A stretch of DNA of 64,000 bases from Flectobacillus sp. BAB-3569 (GTDB lineage Bacteria > Bacteroidota > Bacteroidia > Cytophagales > Spirosomataceae). Position numbers and translations under genes: made by a program. The stretch spans positions 96,306-160,305 of the forward strand of contig NZ_NJFZ01000003.1 in the NCBI RefSeq assembly GCF_002270355.1. The letters run 5' to 3'. Below the pieces are notes generated by a model. The model was not told where the DNA came from. It worked only from the letters and a program-made list of their open reading frames with translations, and made no database searches. Below are positions 48,482 to 58,130 of this stretch, piece by piece (the first letter of the stretch is position 1; every line of letters starts with the position of its first letter).

Positions 48482-50260
48482 TTACATTCTTGTTGGTACT
48501 TTTATACCTAATAACGCCATAGCCTTCTTAATTGTTTCGCCAACTGCTTTTGAAAGCTGTACTCTGAACTGCATCGCTTCTGGACTTTCAGCACTAAAAA
48601 TGCTCAATTCAGCAAATAGACGGTTATATGATTTTGCCAAGTCATACACATATTGTGCAATTAAGGCTGGTGAATATTCACGTCCTGCATCGGCAACTTT
48701 TCTTGGATATTCGCTCAATGCAAAAATGATTTCACGCTCTACTTCATGCAAACTAGTGTATGCACTTGCTTCTTCGATATTGATATTTTGACCTTCTGCT
48801 TTTTTCAAAATCGAACAAATACGTGCGTGCGTGTATTGAATGAATGGTCCCGTATTTCCTTGGAAGTCAATAGATTCGGCTGGATTGAAAAGCATACGTT
48901 TCTTTGGGTCCACTTTCAATAAGAAATATTTCAAGGCACCCATTGCCAAAGTACTGTATAGTTCTTCTGCTTCTTCAGGAGTAAATCCGTCGATTTTACC
49001 TAATTCGTTGGTACGCTCACGAGCGGTATCCTTCATTTCTTGCATCAAGTCGTCGGCATCTACTACAGTGCCTTCTCTTGATTTCATTTTTCCTGAAGGT
49101 AAGTCAACCATACCATAACTCAAGTGGTAGCAACCTTCAGCGTAAGGACGACCTAATTTTTTCAAAATTTTGAACAATACCTCAAAGTGATAATCTTGCT
49201 CGTTACCTACCACATAAAGTGATTTTGACATACCGAAATCTTTGTATTTCAAATCGGCTGTGCCCATATCTTGGGTGATATATACCGAAGTACCATCTTT
49301 ACGAAGTACTAATTTTTGGTCAAGTCCTTCATCTGCAAGGTCAATCCATACCGAGCCATCTTCTTTCTGGAAGAAAACTCCTGAAGCTAAACCTTCCTCA
49401 ACGGTCTCTTTTCCTAAAAGATAAGTATTAGATTCTTTGTAGATTTTGTCAAAGCTTACACCCATGGTTAGGTATGTTTGATTGAAGCCATCAAAAACCC
49501 AATCATTCATTTTTTGCCAAAGAGCTACTACTTCTTCGTCGCCTTGTTCCCATTTCAAAAGCATTTCTTGCGCTTCTTTCATCAATGGCGCTTGTTTTTT
49601 GGCATCGTCTTCCGATATACCTTCGGCTTTTAGGGCTTCTACTTCTACTTTATAGTGTTTGTCAAACTCTACATAATATTTACCCACCAAGTGGTCGCCT
49701 TTTAGGCTAGCTGAAGCAGGTGTTTCGTTTTGACCAAATTTTTGGTAAGCCAACATCGACTTACAAATATGGATACCACGGTCGTTTACAAGGTTGGCCT
49801 TGATTACATCGTAGCCGTTGGCATCCAAGATTTGAGCTACAGAGTATCCCAAAAAGTTGTTACGAAGGTGACCTAAGTGAAGAGGCTTGTTGGTGTTGGG
49901 AGAAGAATATTCTACCATAACAGTTTCGTTTTTGGCAGCGAGCTGACCAAACGAAGCATCACTTCTAAGGTGATTGAAAGTATCCTTCCAAGCAGTATCG
50001 GCAATAGAAATATTCAAAAAGCCTTGTACTACATTGAAGGTACTAACAACAGTAGTATTGTTGACCAAGTAATTTCCGATGGCATTTCCAATTTCTACAG
50101 GAGACTTGCGAAGAGCTTTGACATAGGGAAAAACCACAAATGTGTAAAATCCTTCAAAATCCTTACGAGTAGGCTGAAGGGCTATAGTTGGTTCGGAAAC
50201 TTCAAACTCGGCCAAAAGGGCAGCTTGAATACTGTCTTGGAGTATTTTTTCGATATTCAT
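48482..50260 (-). CDS. argS: Arginyl-tRNA synthetase
   Basis: Class I synthetase, 592 residues. The additional N-terminal domain (1-115) is followed by the SSPNTNKPLHLGHLRNN signature (HIGH as HLGH), the central GKMKSREGTVVDAD (KMSKS-like KMKSR) and the DALR anticodon-binding domain (about 470-592, ending GIKVPTRM). Cytoplasmic, essential. A long hairpin lies in its upstream region. Confidence 0.95.
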   Translation of the reverse strand: MNIEKILQDSIQAALLAEFEVSEPTIALQPTRKDFEGFYTFVVFPYVKALRKSPVEIGNAIGNYLVNNTTVVSTFNVVQGFLNISIADTAWKDTFNHLRSDASFGQLAAKNETVMVEYSSPNTNKPLHLGHLRNNFLGYSVAQILDANGYDVIKANLVNDRGIHICKSMLAYQKFGQNETPASASLKGDHLVGKYYVEFDKHYKVEVEALKAEGISEDDAKKQAPLMKEAQEMLLKWEQGDEEVVALWQKMNDWVFDGFNQTYLTMGVSFDKIYKESNTYLLGKETVEEGLASGVFFQKEDGSVWIDLADEGLDQKLVLRKDGTSVYITQDMGTADLKYKDFGMSKSLYVVGNEQDYHFEVLFKILKKLGRPYAEGCYHLSYGMVDLPSGKMKSREGTVVDADDLMQEMKDTARERTNELGKIDGFTPEEAEELYSTLAMGALKYFLLKVDPKKRMLFNPAESIDFQGNTGPFIQYTHARICSILKKAEGQNINIEEASAYTSLHEVEREIIFALSEYPRKVADAGREYSPALIAQYVYDLAKSYNRLFAELSIFSAESPEAMQFRVQLSKAVGETIKKAMALLGIKVPTRM

Positions 50261-50394
50261 TGCGCTAGGAAAATTTTCCAGTGTTTACTAAAAGGAAGAA
50301 AGTGAAGACCATTAAATATGGCAAAAAATCGTATTTGACGAAGTGTCCCTTCTACCGAAGTGCAAAATTAGCCAAAATCCCTTCGATAACCATA

Positions 50395-50432
50395 TCTGAA
50401 AAAGAAAACCTCTATGCTTTTTCTTTTTCAGA
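50395..50432. other. Perfect 14-base hairpin upstream of argS
   Basis: TCTGAAAAAGAAAA and TTTTCTTTTTCAGA around a nine-base loop, 135 bases upstream of the argS start and 125 upstream of the divergent gene at 50556. No T-run terminator form. Possible regulatory structure; nothing proves transcription. Confidence 0.4.
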
Positions 50433-50555
50433 ACCTTTGAAATGTGTAAATTGTAAAAGAGATACAGAAAGATAACAATCTGATATAATGTTTGTTTTCC
50501 ATTAAAACAGAACTAATTGTCCGTTTAATTCTAGCAAAAACCTTTTATCGATACT

Positions 50556-52157
50556 ATGAAAAAACACCTTACTATCTTCATCTCTTCCTTTCGGGTTTTT
50601 CCTATTGTTAGGAATAATTTCTGGCGTATTGGCCTTGGGCTTCTTTGTATGCTTTGTTGTTTGGTGAACTTTTCAGTTTGGGCTCAATTGGATAAGGTGA
50701 ATGATGTAGAGTATATCAAAGAATATGGCAAAACGAAGGACTGGTCGGTAATTCCGCTGAAAGAAAGAGGCGCATTGGTGGTTCTTGATAATGCTGAAAT
50801 ATTTGGTAGAAATAGTCAATGGGAGTTTTACAGAATAGATTCTACGCTCAGAGAGCTGTGGAATACAAAGTATATACCACCTGTAAGAATGGAAAACCTG
50901 TTGACCTATTCAAATGCCGACTATATGTATTTTCTATTTGCCGAGGCAGAGGCCGATGATTTTGTCATTACGCGTGTCAACTTGAGTTTGGGCGAAATAG
51001 ATGAATTTAAAGGAAAATTAGTAGGCCTGCGAACCATTAGTCATTTTAAAGTTTTAGGAAACTCAGCCTATTTTGCAGGTACTTATTTTGACAAACCAGT
51101 AGTTATATCATTTGCTTTTTTTAACGCTACTACAAAAGTTTTATCAGGAATATACGACAAAAATGTAACGATTAATTCTTTGGAGATTGATGAAATACGT
51201 AACGAAGTCAACGTGATCATCAATGAAAGAAGGAAAGGCATTTGCAGTATGTCTTTACTATCTTATTCATATATGGGTGATTTGCTGAGAACCAATCATG
51301 TGCCTTTAGAAGATCAGAAAAATGTCAATTTTGTCAGCGGAAGGCTCCTCCCTGTATCAGAGCAAGAAACAATTTTGGTAGGCAACTTTTCTACCAATTG
51401 CAGTAATTATTCGAGAGGCTTGTATCTGACTCATTTTGAAAATGGCGAGCAAACAGGAACGACCATGATTGATTTTTCTGAGTTGAGTAATTTTTTTGGA
51501 TACTTATCTCCCAAACGTCAGCAAAAACTAAAAGAAAAAATAGCGAAGAAGAAGACAGAGGGCAAGGAAACCAACTTTAGTTATTTGTTACAAGTACATG
51601 ATTTGATTAAAACAGAAAAAGGCGCATTGGTATTGGCAGAGGTCTATTATTATTCTCCAAACAATAACAATACCCTAGGAATGTACAATTATGCTCCCAT
51701 AAGTATTGCCCAAGCTCAACGTATGCGAGCTAGAGCAGGACGTTATCGTTATACGCACGCCATTGTTTGCGAGTTTACAAAGGATGGGAAAGTACTTTGG
51801 GACGATGCCGTTTCATTAGGTTCTCTTGAAGGGAGTGGTTTGGTGGAGCAAGTACAAGTGTCTCAGTACAAAGGCGATTGGATAACGACCTATTTGGAGA
51901 AAGGAAAATTGAATCTTCAAAATCTACACAATGGAAAAGGTTCTTCAGACAAAGAATTGTTTGAAATAAAGTCAGATATTGAAAACCGTCGTATCGACGA
52001 AGAGGCCGAAGTGGCAGCTTGGTACGATAAGTATTTTTTGATTTGGGGAACACGTCAAGTACCTGCCAGAAGTGACAATGCTATGGGGTCGGAAGTACTT
52101 TATATTCGTAAAATGGCCTATGCGCCACAACAATCTAGCCCAACTAGTCAAAAATGA
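50556..52157 (+). CDS. Exported protein of unknown function
   Basis: 533 residues. Signal anchor (about 20-45; RIGLGLLCMLCCLVNFSVWAQ), then a long mostly beta-strand region (DKVNDVEYIKEYGKTKDWSVIP, WEFYRIDSTLRELW, LRTISHFKVLGNSAYFAG) that looks like a repeated, propeller-like fold, with a Lys-rich insertion near 325-340. No catalytic motif recognised. Probably periplasmic or surface-exposed. Divergent from argS. Confidence 0.75.
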   Translation: MKKHLTIFISSFRVFPIVRNNFWRIGLGLLCMLCCLVNFSVWAQLDKVNDVEYIKEYGKTKDWSVIPLKERGALVVLDNAEIFGRNSQWEFYRIDSTLRELWNTKYIPPVRMENLLTYSNADYMYFLFAEAEADDFVITRVNLSLGEIDEFKGKLVGLRTISHFKVLGNSAYFAGTYFDKPVVISFAFFNATTKVLSGIYDKNVTINSLEIDEIRNEVNVIINERRKGICSMSLLSYSYMGDLLRTNHVPLEDQKNVNFVSGRLLPVSEQETILVGNFSTNCSNYSRGLYLTHFENGEQTGTTMIDFSELSNFFGYLSPKRQQKLKEKIAKKKTEGKETNFSYLLQVHDLIKTEKGALVLAEVYYYSPNNNNTLGMYNYAPISIAQAQRMRARAGRYRYTHAIVCEFTKDGKVLWDDAVSLGSLEGSGLVEQVQVSQYKGDWITTYLEKGKLNLQNLHNGKGSSDKELFEIKSDIENRRIDEEAEVAAWYDKYFLIWGTRQVPARSDNAMGSEVLYIRKMAYAPQQSSPTSQK

Positions 52158-52204
52158 TATAGGGTATCCTTTTATGAAAATCCTCGAAGAAGGATAGAAT
52201 GTTG

Positions 52205-52212
52205 TATCTTTG
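52205..52212 (+). promoter_or_regulatory. Possible -7 element for tsaC
   Basis: TATCTTTG (TAnnTTTG) 100 bases upstream of the tsaC ATG; no -33 element at the expected distance. Confidence 0.4.
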
Positions 52213-52311
52213 CGTGAAAATTGAAAAAACAAAAGTTTTGGAACACCGTTTTCCAGAAAATACTTTGTGCGAATAGCAATAGTTTCTTTGCTAAGACTAA
52301 TATTTAAAACA

Positions 52312-52875
52312 ATGGTAGAATTATATAGAGAGGCATTGACACATTTGAAGAAAGGTGATACTTTGCTTTACCCATCTGATACAATCTGGGGATTAGGTTG
52401 CGATGCACGTAACGAAAAAGCTGTAGAGAAAATTTTGTCAATTAAGCATCGTCCTGCAAATAAGGCATTTATCGTGCTTATTTCAAAAATCGAACAGCTT
52501 TCAGAATATCTAGTTGAAGTACCCGAAATTGCTTGGAATTTGGTTGAGTTTGCTGAAAAACCCTTAACAGTCATTTATCCTAAAGGTAAAAACTTAGCGC
52601 CAAACTTGATGGGTCCAGATGGCAGTGTTGCTATTCGTTTGGTAAAGGATGAATTCTGTAAAGGTTTGGTGCATCGTATGGAAAGAGCGATTGTCTCTAC
52701 TTCGGCGAACATTTCAGGACAACCAAGTCCAACACAGTTTTCAGACATTGACCAGTCAATTATCGACAATGTAGATTATATTCTTAAAAATCCTAAAGGT
52801 GAAAACCTAAACGCCCAACCTTCTCAGATTGTTAAAATTGGGATGTACGGAGAGTTTGAGTTTATTAGAAAATAG
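52312..52875 (+). CDS. tsaC: L-threonylcarbamoyladenylate synthase (TsaC/Sua5/YrdC)
   Basis: Makes threonylcarbamoyl-AMP from threonine, bicarbonate and ATP for tRNA t6A37. 187 residues from the ATG at 52312 (MVELYREALTHLKKGDTLLYPSDTIWGLGCDA). An ATG-less extension to 52267 is not needed. Motifs include PSDTIWGLGCDA, KHRPANKAF, LTVIYP, VAIRLVKDEF and STSANISGQPSP. This is the short YrdC form without the Sua5 C-terminal domain. Confidence 0.92.
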   Translation: MVELYREALTHLKKGDTLLYPSDTIWGLGCDARNEKAVEKILSIKHRPANKAFIVLISKIEQLSEYLVEVPEIAWNLVEFAEKPLTVIYPKGKNLAPNLMGPDGSVAIRLVKDEFCKGLVHRMERAIVSTSANISGQPSPTQFSDIDQSIIDNVDYILKNPKGENLNAQPSQIVKIGMYGEFEFIRK

Positions 52876-52945
52876 CAATATTTCACGATTGCCCGTTTAC
52901 CATACTTGTATTGAGTTTAAGAAATGGTAAACCCCAATTAGTCGA

Positions 52946-53095
52946 GTACGAAGGATTATAAAAACTATTTATTGCTGATATCGGATGTTGGATTTCGGAA
53001 GTGTAAGTTGCTATATTTTGTAAAAAACAAAGGTATTTTACTTTATTTCCGAGATCAGAAACCCCAAATCTGCAATAGTCTCAAATCCTTTATAC
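52946..53095 (+). repeat. Repeat family B, copy 1
   Basis: 150 bases with inverted ends: GTACGAAGGATT ... AAACTATT on the left and AATAGTC ... AAATCCTTTATAC on the right. Interior halves GGATTTCGGAAGT and TTTCCGAGATCAGAAACCCC also pair partly. Non-coding, in the gap between tsaC and cca; nothing else is seen there. Confidence 0.6.
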
Positions 53096-53205
53096 AGGAC
53101 TAAAGCCCAACAGACCATTGACTCAAAGCGAATACTTTGTTCAATTGTCATCAGAGAATGAAAAGAAGGGAGCTATAGCTTCAGAGTCTTTTACAAAACA
53201 ATTGT

Positions 53206-54627
53206 ATGAATTTTACAGAAACTTTAAATAATAACCCCATTTTCCAATTAGTAGCGGATTCGGCACAACAGCTGAATGTTCGAGCCTTTGTGGTTGGTGG
53301 ATTTGTTCGTGATTTAATTTTAAATCGTCCTTCCAAAGACATTGATATTGTGTGCGTTGGTTCGGGAATAGAATTGGCTGAATTAGTAGCCAAAAATTCT
53401 GGACGTGAAGATACGTACTTGTCTGTATTCAAAAATTTTGGAACGGCAATGATTCGTATTGATGATTGGGAAGTCGAGTTTGTAGGAGCAAGAAAAGAGT
53501 CATATCGTAGCGATTCCCGCAAACCAATTGTGGAGGATGGAACTTTGGAAGACGATCAAAATCGTAGAGATTTTACCATCAATGCGATGGCTATATCCTT
53601 GAACAAGAGTGATTTTGGACAATTGTTAGATCCATTTGATGGTGTTTCTGACTTGAGAAGAAAAATTGTTAAAACACCACTCGAGCCAGGCATTACTTTC
53701 TCTGATGATCCTTTGAGAATGATGCGTGCGGTTCGTTTTGCAACGCAATTAAACTTCGACATTCACCCTGATACTTTCGATGCTTTGTTGTCGATGAAAG
53801 ATCGTATTTCGATTATTTCGAAAGAACGTATTACCGAAGAATTGAATAAGATTATTCTTTCGAAAGTACCTTCTTATGGGTTTAAATTATTAGATTCTTG
53901 CGGTTTGTTGCAACTGATCTTCCCTGAGTTCTGTCTATTAAAAGGAGTAGAAACAGAGGAGGGTAAAGGGCATAAAGATAATTTTTACCATACCTTACAA
54001 GTACTGGACAATGTTGCCAAAAAATCTGACGACTTGTGGACTCGCTGGGCGGCTATTTTGCATGATATTGCCAAGCCTGCCACCAAGCGTTTTGATAAGA
54101 AAAAAGGATGGACTTTTCATGGGCATGAGGAGTTGGGCGCCAAAATGGTAAAGCCAATTTTTACGAATATGCGATTGCCTCTCAACGAGAAAATGCGTTA
54201 TGTAAAAAACTTGGTTCGTTTGCATTTACGCCCCATTGCTTTATCCAAAGAAACCATCACTGACTCTGCGTTGAGGAGGTTACTTTTTGAAGCAGGTGAA
54301 AATTTGGAAGGACTCATGATTTTATGTCGCGCAGATATTACTTCTAAAAATGGAGAAAAAGTAAAGCGCTACCTTCGTAATTTTGACATAGTTGAAGTGA
54401 AACTCAAAGAGGTGGAGGAAAGCGATAGACTGCGTAATTTTCAACCTGTTATTACTGGCGAAATCATTATGGAAACTTTCGGGCTAACCCCTTCAAAAGA
54501 AGTTGGTATTATCAAAATTGCTGTTCGAGAAGCTATTATCGAAGGGCAAATCGAAAATACGATGGAGTCAGGAATGCCATTTATTATTGAAGAGGGACGT
54601 AAACTAGGTTTGACACCCAAATTGTAG
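53206..54627 (+). CDS. cca: CCA tRNA nucleotidyltransferase with HD domain
   Basis: Adds or repairs the 3'-CCA end of tRNAs. 473 residues: nucleotidyltransferase head (VVGGFVRDLILNRPSKDIDIV, with the GGxVRD and DxD metal site; RRDFTINAMA), RNA-binding neck, and an HD phosphohydrolase domain (about 250-370; ILHDIAKPATK, FHGHEELGAKMV). The HD form is common in Bacteroidota. Start at 53206 fits the family. Terminator at 54639. Confidence 0.93.
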   Translation: MNFTETLNNNPIFQLVADSAQQLNVRAFVVGGFVRDLILNRPSKDIDIVCVGSGIELAELVAKNSGREDTYLSVFKNFGTAMIRIDDWEVEFVGARKESYRSDSRKPIVEDGTLEDDQNRRDFTINAMAISLNKSDFGQLLDPFDGVSDLRRKIVKTPLEPGITFSDDPLRMMRAVRFATQLNFDIHPDTFDALLSMKDRISIISKERITEELNKIILSKVPSYGFKLLDSCGLLQLIFPEFCLLKGVETEEGKGHKDNFYHTLQVLDNVAKKSDDLWTRWAAILHDIAKPATKRFDKKKGWTFHGHEELGAKMVKPIFTNMRLPLNEKMRYVKNLVRLHLRPIALSKETITDSALRRLLFEAGENLEGLMILCRADITSKNGEKVKRYLRNFDIVEVKLKEVEESDRLRNFQPVITGEIIMETFGLTPSKEVGIIKIAVREAIIEGQIENTMESGMPFIIEEGRKLGLTPKL

Positions 54628-54638
54628 TATCTATTACA

Positions 54639-54680
54639 AGCTTTAGGCAATCTTAGCTATTTTGCCTAAAGCTATTTTAT
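54639..54680 (+). terminator. Terminator after cca
   Basis: AGCTTTAGGCAA / TTGCCTAAAGCT, 12-base perfect stem with an 11-base loop, then ATTTTAT. The TAGGCAA words echo the cores of repeat family A. Confidence 0.7.
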
Positions 54681-54778
54681 ATTTCATAGCCGTATTTCAC
54701 TTCCACACATCGTTCATTCGAACAAATCCTTGAATCTTCTGAATTATAGGCCACGTATTTAAACAAATTCCTTGCTCC

Positions 54779-56776
54779 ATGAAGACCTCCAGATTGTGGA
54801 TTTTCTTGCTATTGTTACTATTTCCCTGTTATGTTTGGGGACAAATGACTATTTTGCATCCTATCAATCGTTTGATTTTACAACGGAATTTATCTAACCA
54901 AGCCGATTTGGTGATTACAGGATATACCAATGCTGCTGCTACTAAAATCGAGTATCAATTAGTCGAAATAGGTAAGCCTGCCAAAGGCTGGAATATCCTT
55001 GCCACTAATGTTTTGAATCATGAATTTTCTGGAAAAGTAAAAGTAAATGCAGGTTTTTATGACTTGTATGTACGTGCTTGGGTCAATAATACGATTATCG
55101 ACGAAAAGATTATCGAGCAGATCGGAGTGGGAGAGGTATTCGTGATTGCGGGGCAGTCTAACGCTATGGGCGTGCAGGGTTTGGGTTCTAAGGATGCTTC
55201 AGAAAAAGTAATTGTGATTAACGATTTGAATAAATATTTGGATGAGAAAGATAACCTCACAATTGCTCCCAACACGCCCATGGTGATGCACAAAATGGAA
55301 AGGGCTTTAGCCAATACCAATATGTATCCATCGGGAGAGTCGGCATGGTTGTGGGGTGAGTTGGCAGACAAAATCGTTCAGAAATATCAAGTTCCTGTTT
55401 TTTTATTAAACTGTGGTTGGGCTGCTGCTACTTCCGAAAACTGGAGTAAGTCAGCAAATGGAGAATTGGCTTTTAATCAGTATGTCAACAAAAATTGGCC
55501 AAACCAGCAGCCTTATGCTAATTTTAAAAATACCTTACAATATTTGGCTTCTCATACTGGGCTTCGAGCCGTTTTGTGGATGCAAGGTGAATCAGATGCT
55601 TCTCATAATCAGACTTCTGCACAAAATTATGAATCTAATGTAAAGAATGTAATTGAAAAATCTCGTCAAGCTTTTGGCTATAATATGCCTTGGTCAATTG
55701 CCCGCTCAACAGTTTCGAGCCGTAATGAATGGGCAGATTTGGTTATTAAAGGACAGAATGCAATTCTTAAAAATGTACCTAATACTTTTGCTGGACCCGA
55801 AACAGATACTATTCAAAATCCTAGACCTATTGCTCACGGGCATTTAGAAAATATCAAAAATGGTATTCAGGGATTAACACTAGCTGCTACAGCATGGATG
55901 CGCACGATGGATACAACTTTTTTCAAAAAGGCTGTTCCATATCAACCTCAAGCCACTTTAGTGCCTCGATTATTACCAACACATCTACCATTCGGACGAA
56001 ATTTTGCGGTTTATTTTCAGGGAAGTACTAGTCAGAATAAGACCTATCGAGTAGAACTATTGGATAAAGATGGAAAATTTGTAGCACAGGTTGGACAAGG
56101 AACCAATAGCCCTGTGACTATCAATATTCAGAATGTGTCACCTCTTGAGGTGTATCGTCTCAGAATTGTTTCTGAAGCACCTTTTTTGCAAAGTACACTT
56201 TCCAATACGTTTACTTTGTCAGGTAGCTGGACTCCTTTAAATCAATTTACATTGGTTGAAAAGACAGATTCGTTGCATTTGAGTTGGTCGTATGTCGAAG
56301 CTTATGCACCTACCAAAATCACGGTTCAATACAGTAATAATCAGCAGAATTTTACAGATGTGTACATCGAAAATGCCAATAGCACTTTAGAGGGAAAATG
56401 GTCTGTGATTCGACCGAAAGAAGTATTTGCTTATTACAGATTAAAACTGACACTTGCCGATGGGTCGGTTGTGTACACTGATACAAAGTTGGTGATTGAT
56501 TATTCACAAGTTTTGGGTGTCGAGAACCCTAGTGTATCGGTAAAAATCTTTCCGAATCCTGCCAGTACTTTTCTCACGATTCAGGGAGTAAATGAGGTGA
56601 AGCAACTACAAGTATTTTCCAGTAATGGACAAGAAATTATTGATATTAAATCGAATAGAGTAGGGGAAGAATATTGGGTAGAGTTTCCTGAAACGCTTCA
56701 AAATGGTGCTTATTTTTTGAAATTACAATTACCCAATAATCAAATTATATTTAGCAAAGTGTTGATAATGAAGTAA
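54779..56776 (+). CDS. SASA/GDSL-type acetylesterase with T9SS sorting domain
   Basis: 665 residues. Signal peptide (1-22), then a sialate O-acetylesterase-like SGNH domain (about 110-390): FVIAGQSNAMGVQGL (nucleophile Ser) and LWMQGESDASH. Fibronectin-like and linker regions follow. The final 75 residues (VKIFPNPASTFLTIQG ... GAYFLKLQLPNNQIIFSKVLIMK) match a type A Por/T9SS sorting signal. The enzyme is probably secreted or surface-bound and de-acetylates polysaccharides. This domain is strong evidence for Bacteroidota. Confidence 0.85.
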   Translation: MKTSRLWIFLLLLLFPCYVWGQMTILHPINRLILQRNLSNQADLVITGYTNAAATKIEYQLVEIGKPAKGWNILATNVLNHEFSGKVKVNAGFYDLYVRAWVNNTIIDEKIIEQIGVGEVFVIAGQSNAMGVQGLGSKDASEKVIVINDLNKYLDEKDNLTIAPNTPMVMHKMERALANTNMYPSGESAWLWGELADKIVQKYQVPVFLLNCGWAAATSENWSKSANGELAFNQYVNKNWPNQQPYANFKNTLQYLASHTGLRAVLWMQGESDASHNQTSAQNYESNVKNVIEKSRQAFGYNMPWSIARSTVSSRNEWADLVIKGQNAILKNVPNTFAGPETDTIQNPRPIAHGHLENIKNGIQGLTLAATAWMRTMDTTFFKKAVPYQPQATLVPRLLPTHLPFGRNFAVYFQGSTSQNKTYRVELLDKDGKFVAQVGQGTNSPVTINIQNVSPLEVYRLRIVSEAPFLQSTLSNTFTLSGSWTPLNQFTLVEKTDSLHLSWSYVEAYAPTKITVQYSNNQQNFTDVYIENANSTLEGKWSVIRPKEVFAYYRLKLTLADGSVVYTDTKLVIDYSQVLGVENPSVSVKIFPNPASTFLTIQGVNEVKQLQVFSSNGQEIIDIKSNRVGEEYWVEFPETLQNGAYFLKLQLPNNQIIFSKVLIMK

Positions 56777-56808
56777 GTGGTTGGATTTTTGAGTAATGAA
56801 TTTGTAGT

Positions 56809-56919
56809 GTACAAAGGATTAGAAAAACTATTTATTTGGGATTTCTGATTTTGGAAGTATGTGCTTCTATTTTTCCGCAATCAGAAATCCCAAATCCGCA
56901 ATAGTTAGAAAGTCCTAAC
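56809..56919 (+). repeat. Repeat family B, copy 2
   Basis: 111 bases. Ends GTACAAAGGATT...AAACTATT and CAATAGTTAGAAAGTCC. A 16-base inner inverted pair, TTTGGGATTTCTGATT (56835-56850) and AATCAGAAATCCCAAA (56879-56894), makes a stable hairpin. Located between the esterase and SDR genes. Confidence 0.65.
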
Positions 56920-56942
56920 TCATAATTCTTTTTACTTTAATC

Positions 56943-57830
56943 TTATTTTTTGCCTCTCACAGCACGAGCAATCATATCCCATTTTTCGTCTGGTACTTCG
57001 TTCAAGGCCGAAAATTCACCTGCGCCCATCAGCCACTCACCTCCATCAATCGTAATAACTTCGCCATTGATATATGACGAGAAATCAGACATCAGAAATG
57101 CCGCCAAATTAGCTAATTCTTGATGATCGCCCACTCGTTTGAGAGGAATACGGCTTGCTGGGTCAAACTTTTTAGCAAGGTCATGTCCCATAGCTTCGGC
57201 AGGAAATAGTCTTTCCCATGCCCCCTCTGTTGGAAACGGACCTGGAGCGATGGCATTGAATCGGATACCATATTTGTAGCCCCATTCAACCGCCAAGGAA
57301 CGTGTCAATGCTAACACACCTGCTTTGGCTGTCGCTGATGGAACAACATAACCAGAACCAGTCCAAGAATAAGTTGTCACAATACTCATGACAGTTCCTT
57401 TAATGTTGTTTTCTATCCAATATTTACCAAATGCCAAGCTAAAGTTATAAGTGCCCTTCAACACAATGTCTACTACCACATCAAAGGCTTTGTGCGTAAG
57501 TCGTTCGGTTGGACTAATAAAATTTCCTGCGGCATTATTGACCAAGCCTTCCACACTACCAAAGTGCTCAATTGCTGTTTTGAGTACATTTTCTACCTCG
57601 TCGTAGTTACGCGCATCACAAGCAACTGGAAGGATTTTGCCACCCGTAAGTTCTTCTAATTCTTTGGCTGTGGCTTCCAATACAGGGAGTTTGCGGGAGG
57701 CAATAACTACATTTGCTCCTAATTCTAGAAAGTATTTCGACATAGATTTTCCTAGTCCAGTACCTCCTCCTGTCACTACAATGGTCTTACCTTGTAAGGC
57801 TCCGTCTCTTAGCATTGGTTGGTTAAACAT
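56943..57830 (-). CDS. 2,4-dienoyl-CoA reductase-like SDR
   Basis: NADPH-dependent short-chain dehydrogenase/reductase, 295 residues. NAD(P) motif VTGGGTGLGKSMSKYF, NNAAGNF and the region TTYSWTGSGYVVPSATAKAGV. The classic YxxxK is replaced by SATAK, as I recall for mitochondrial-type 2,4-dienoyl-CoA reductases (…PSASAKAGV). It likely helps unsaturated fatty acid degradation; no beta-oxidation genes adjoin it. Confidence 0.85.
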   Translation of the reverse strand: MFNQPMLRDGALQGKTIVVTGGGTGLGKSMSKYFLELGANVVIASRKLPVLEATAKELEELTGGKILPVACDARNYDEVENVLKTAIEHFGSVEGLVNNAAGNFISPTERLTHKAFDVVVDIVLKGTYNFSLAFGKYWIENNIKGTVMSIVTTYSWTGSGYVVPSATAKAGVLALTRSLAVEWGYKYGIRFNAIAPGPFPTEGAWERLFPAEAMGHDLAKKFDPASRIPLKRVGDHQELANLAAFLMSDFSSYINGEVITIDGGEWLMGAGEFSALNEVPDEKWDMIARAVRGKK

Positions 57831-58067
57831 AGCTATTTTAGTTTAAAGATTTAAAAGCAAAACAGGTGATTAAAATACCTTATGCTATATTTTATGTCTC
57901 CTTCTTGACTTTATTTTACTATATTTTTTGAAAGTAAAATTCTATTATAAAGCAATTTGGGATAAATAAAATTATTATGCAAGCATACTAATTAGGAATT
58001 TTTGAAAAAGTTAAAAGAATCAAAGAAGAAACGAATAATATAATAATTAAGAAAGAATAAAAACCAC

Positions 58068-58103
58068 AAAAAAAGCCCTACAATCATTTGTAGGGCTTTT
58101 TTA
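58068..58103 (-). terminator. Terminator after the YceI gene
   Basis: A-rich flank, AAGCCCTACAA, ATCA loop, TTGTAGGGCTT and T run, about 28 bases beyond the yceI stop on the minus strand. Confidence 0.88.
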
Positions 58104-58130
58104 TATAGAATTCGGAGAGCTTTGGGTGGA

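Noticed and set aside
50281..50475. 64-residue ORF in the argS upstream region with several Lys/Cys
   Set aside because: It overlaps the hairpin, has no family resemblance, no promoter and no neighbour support.
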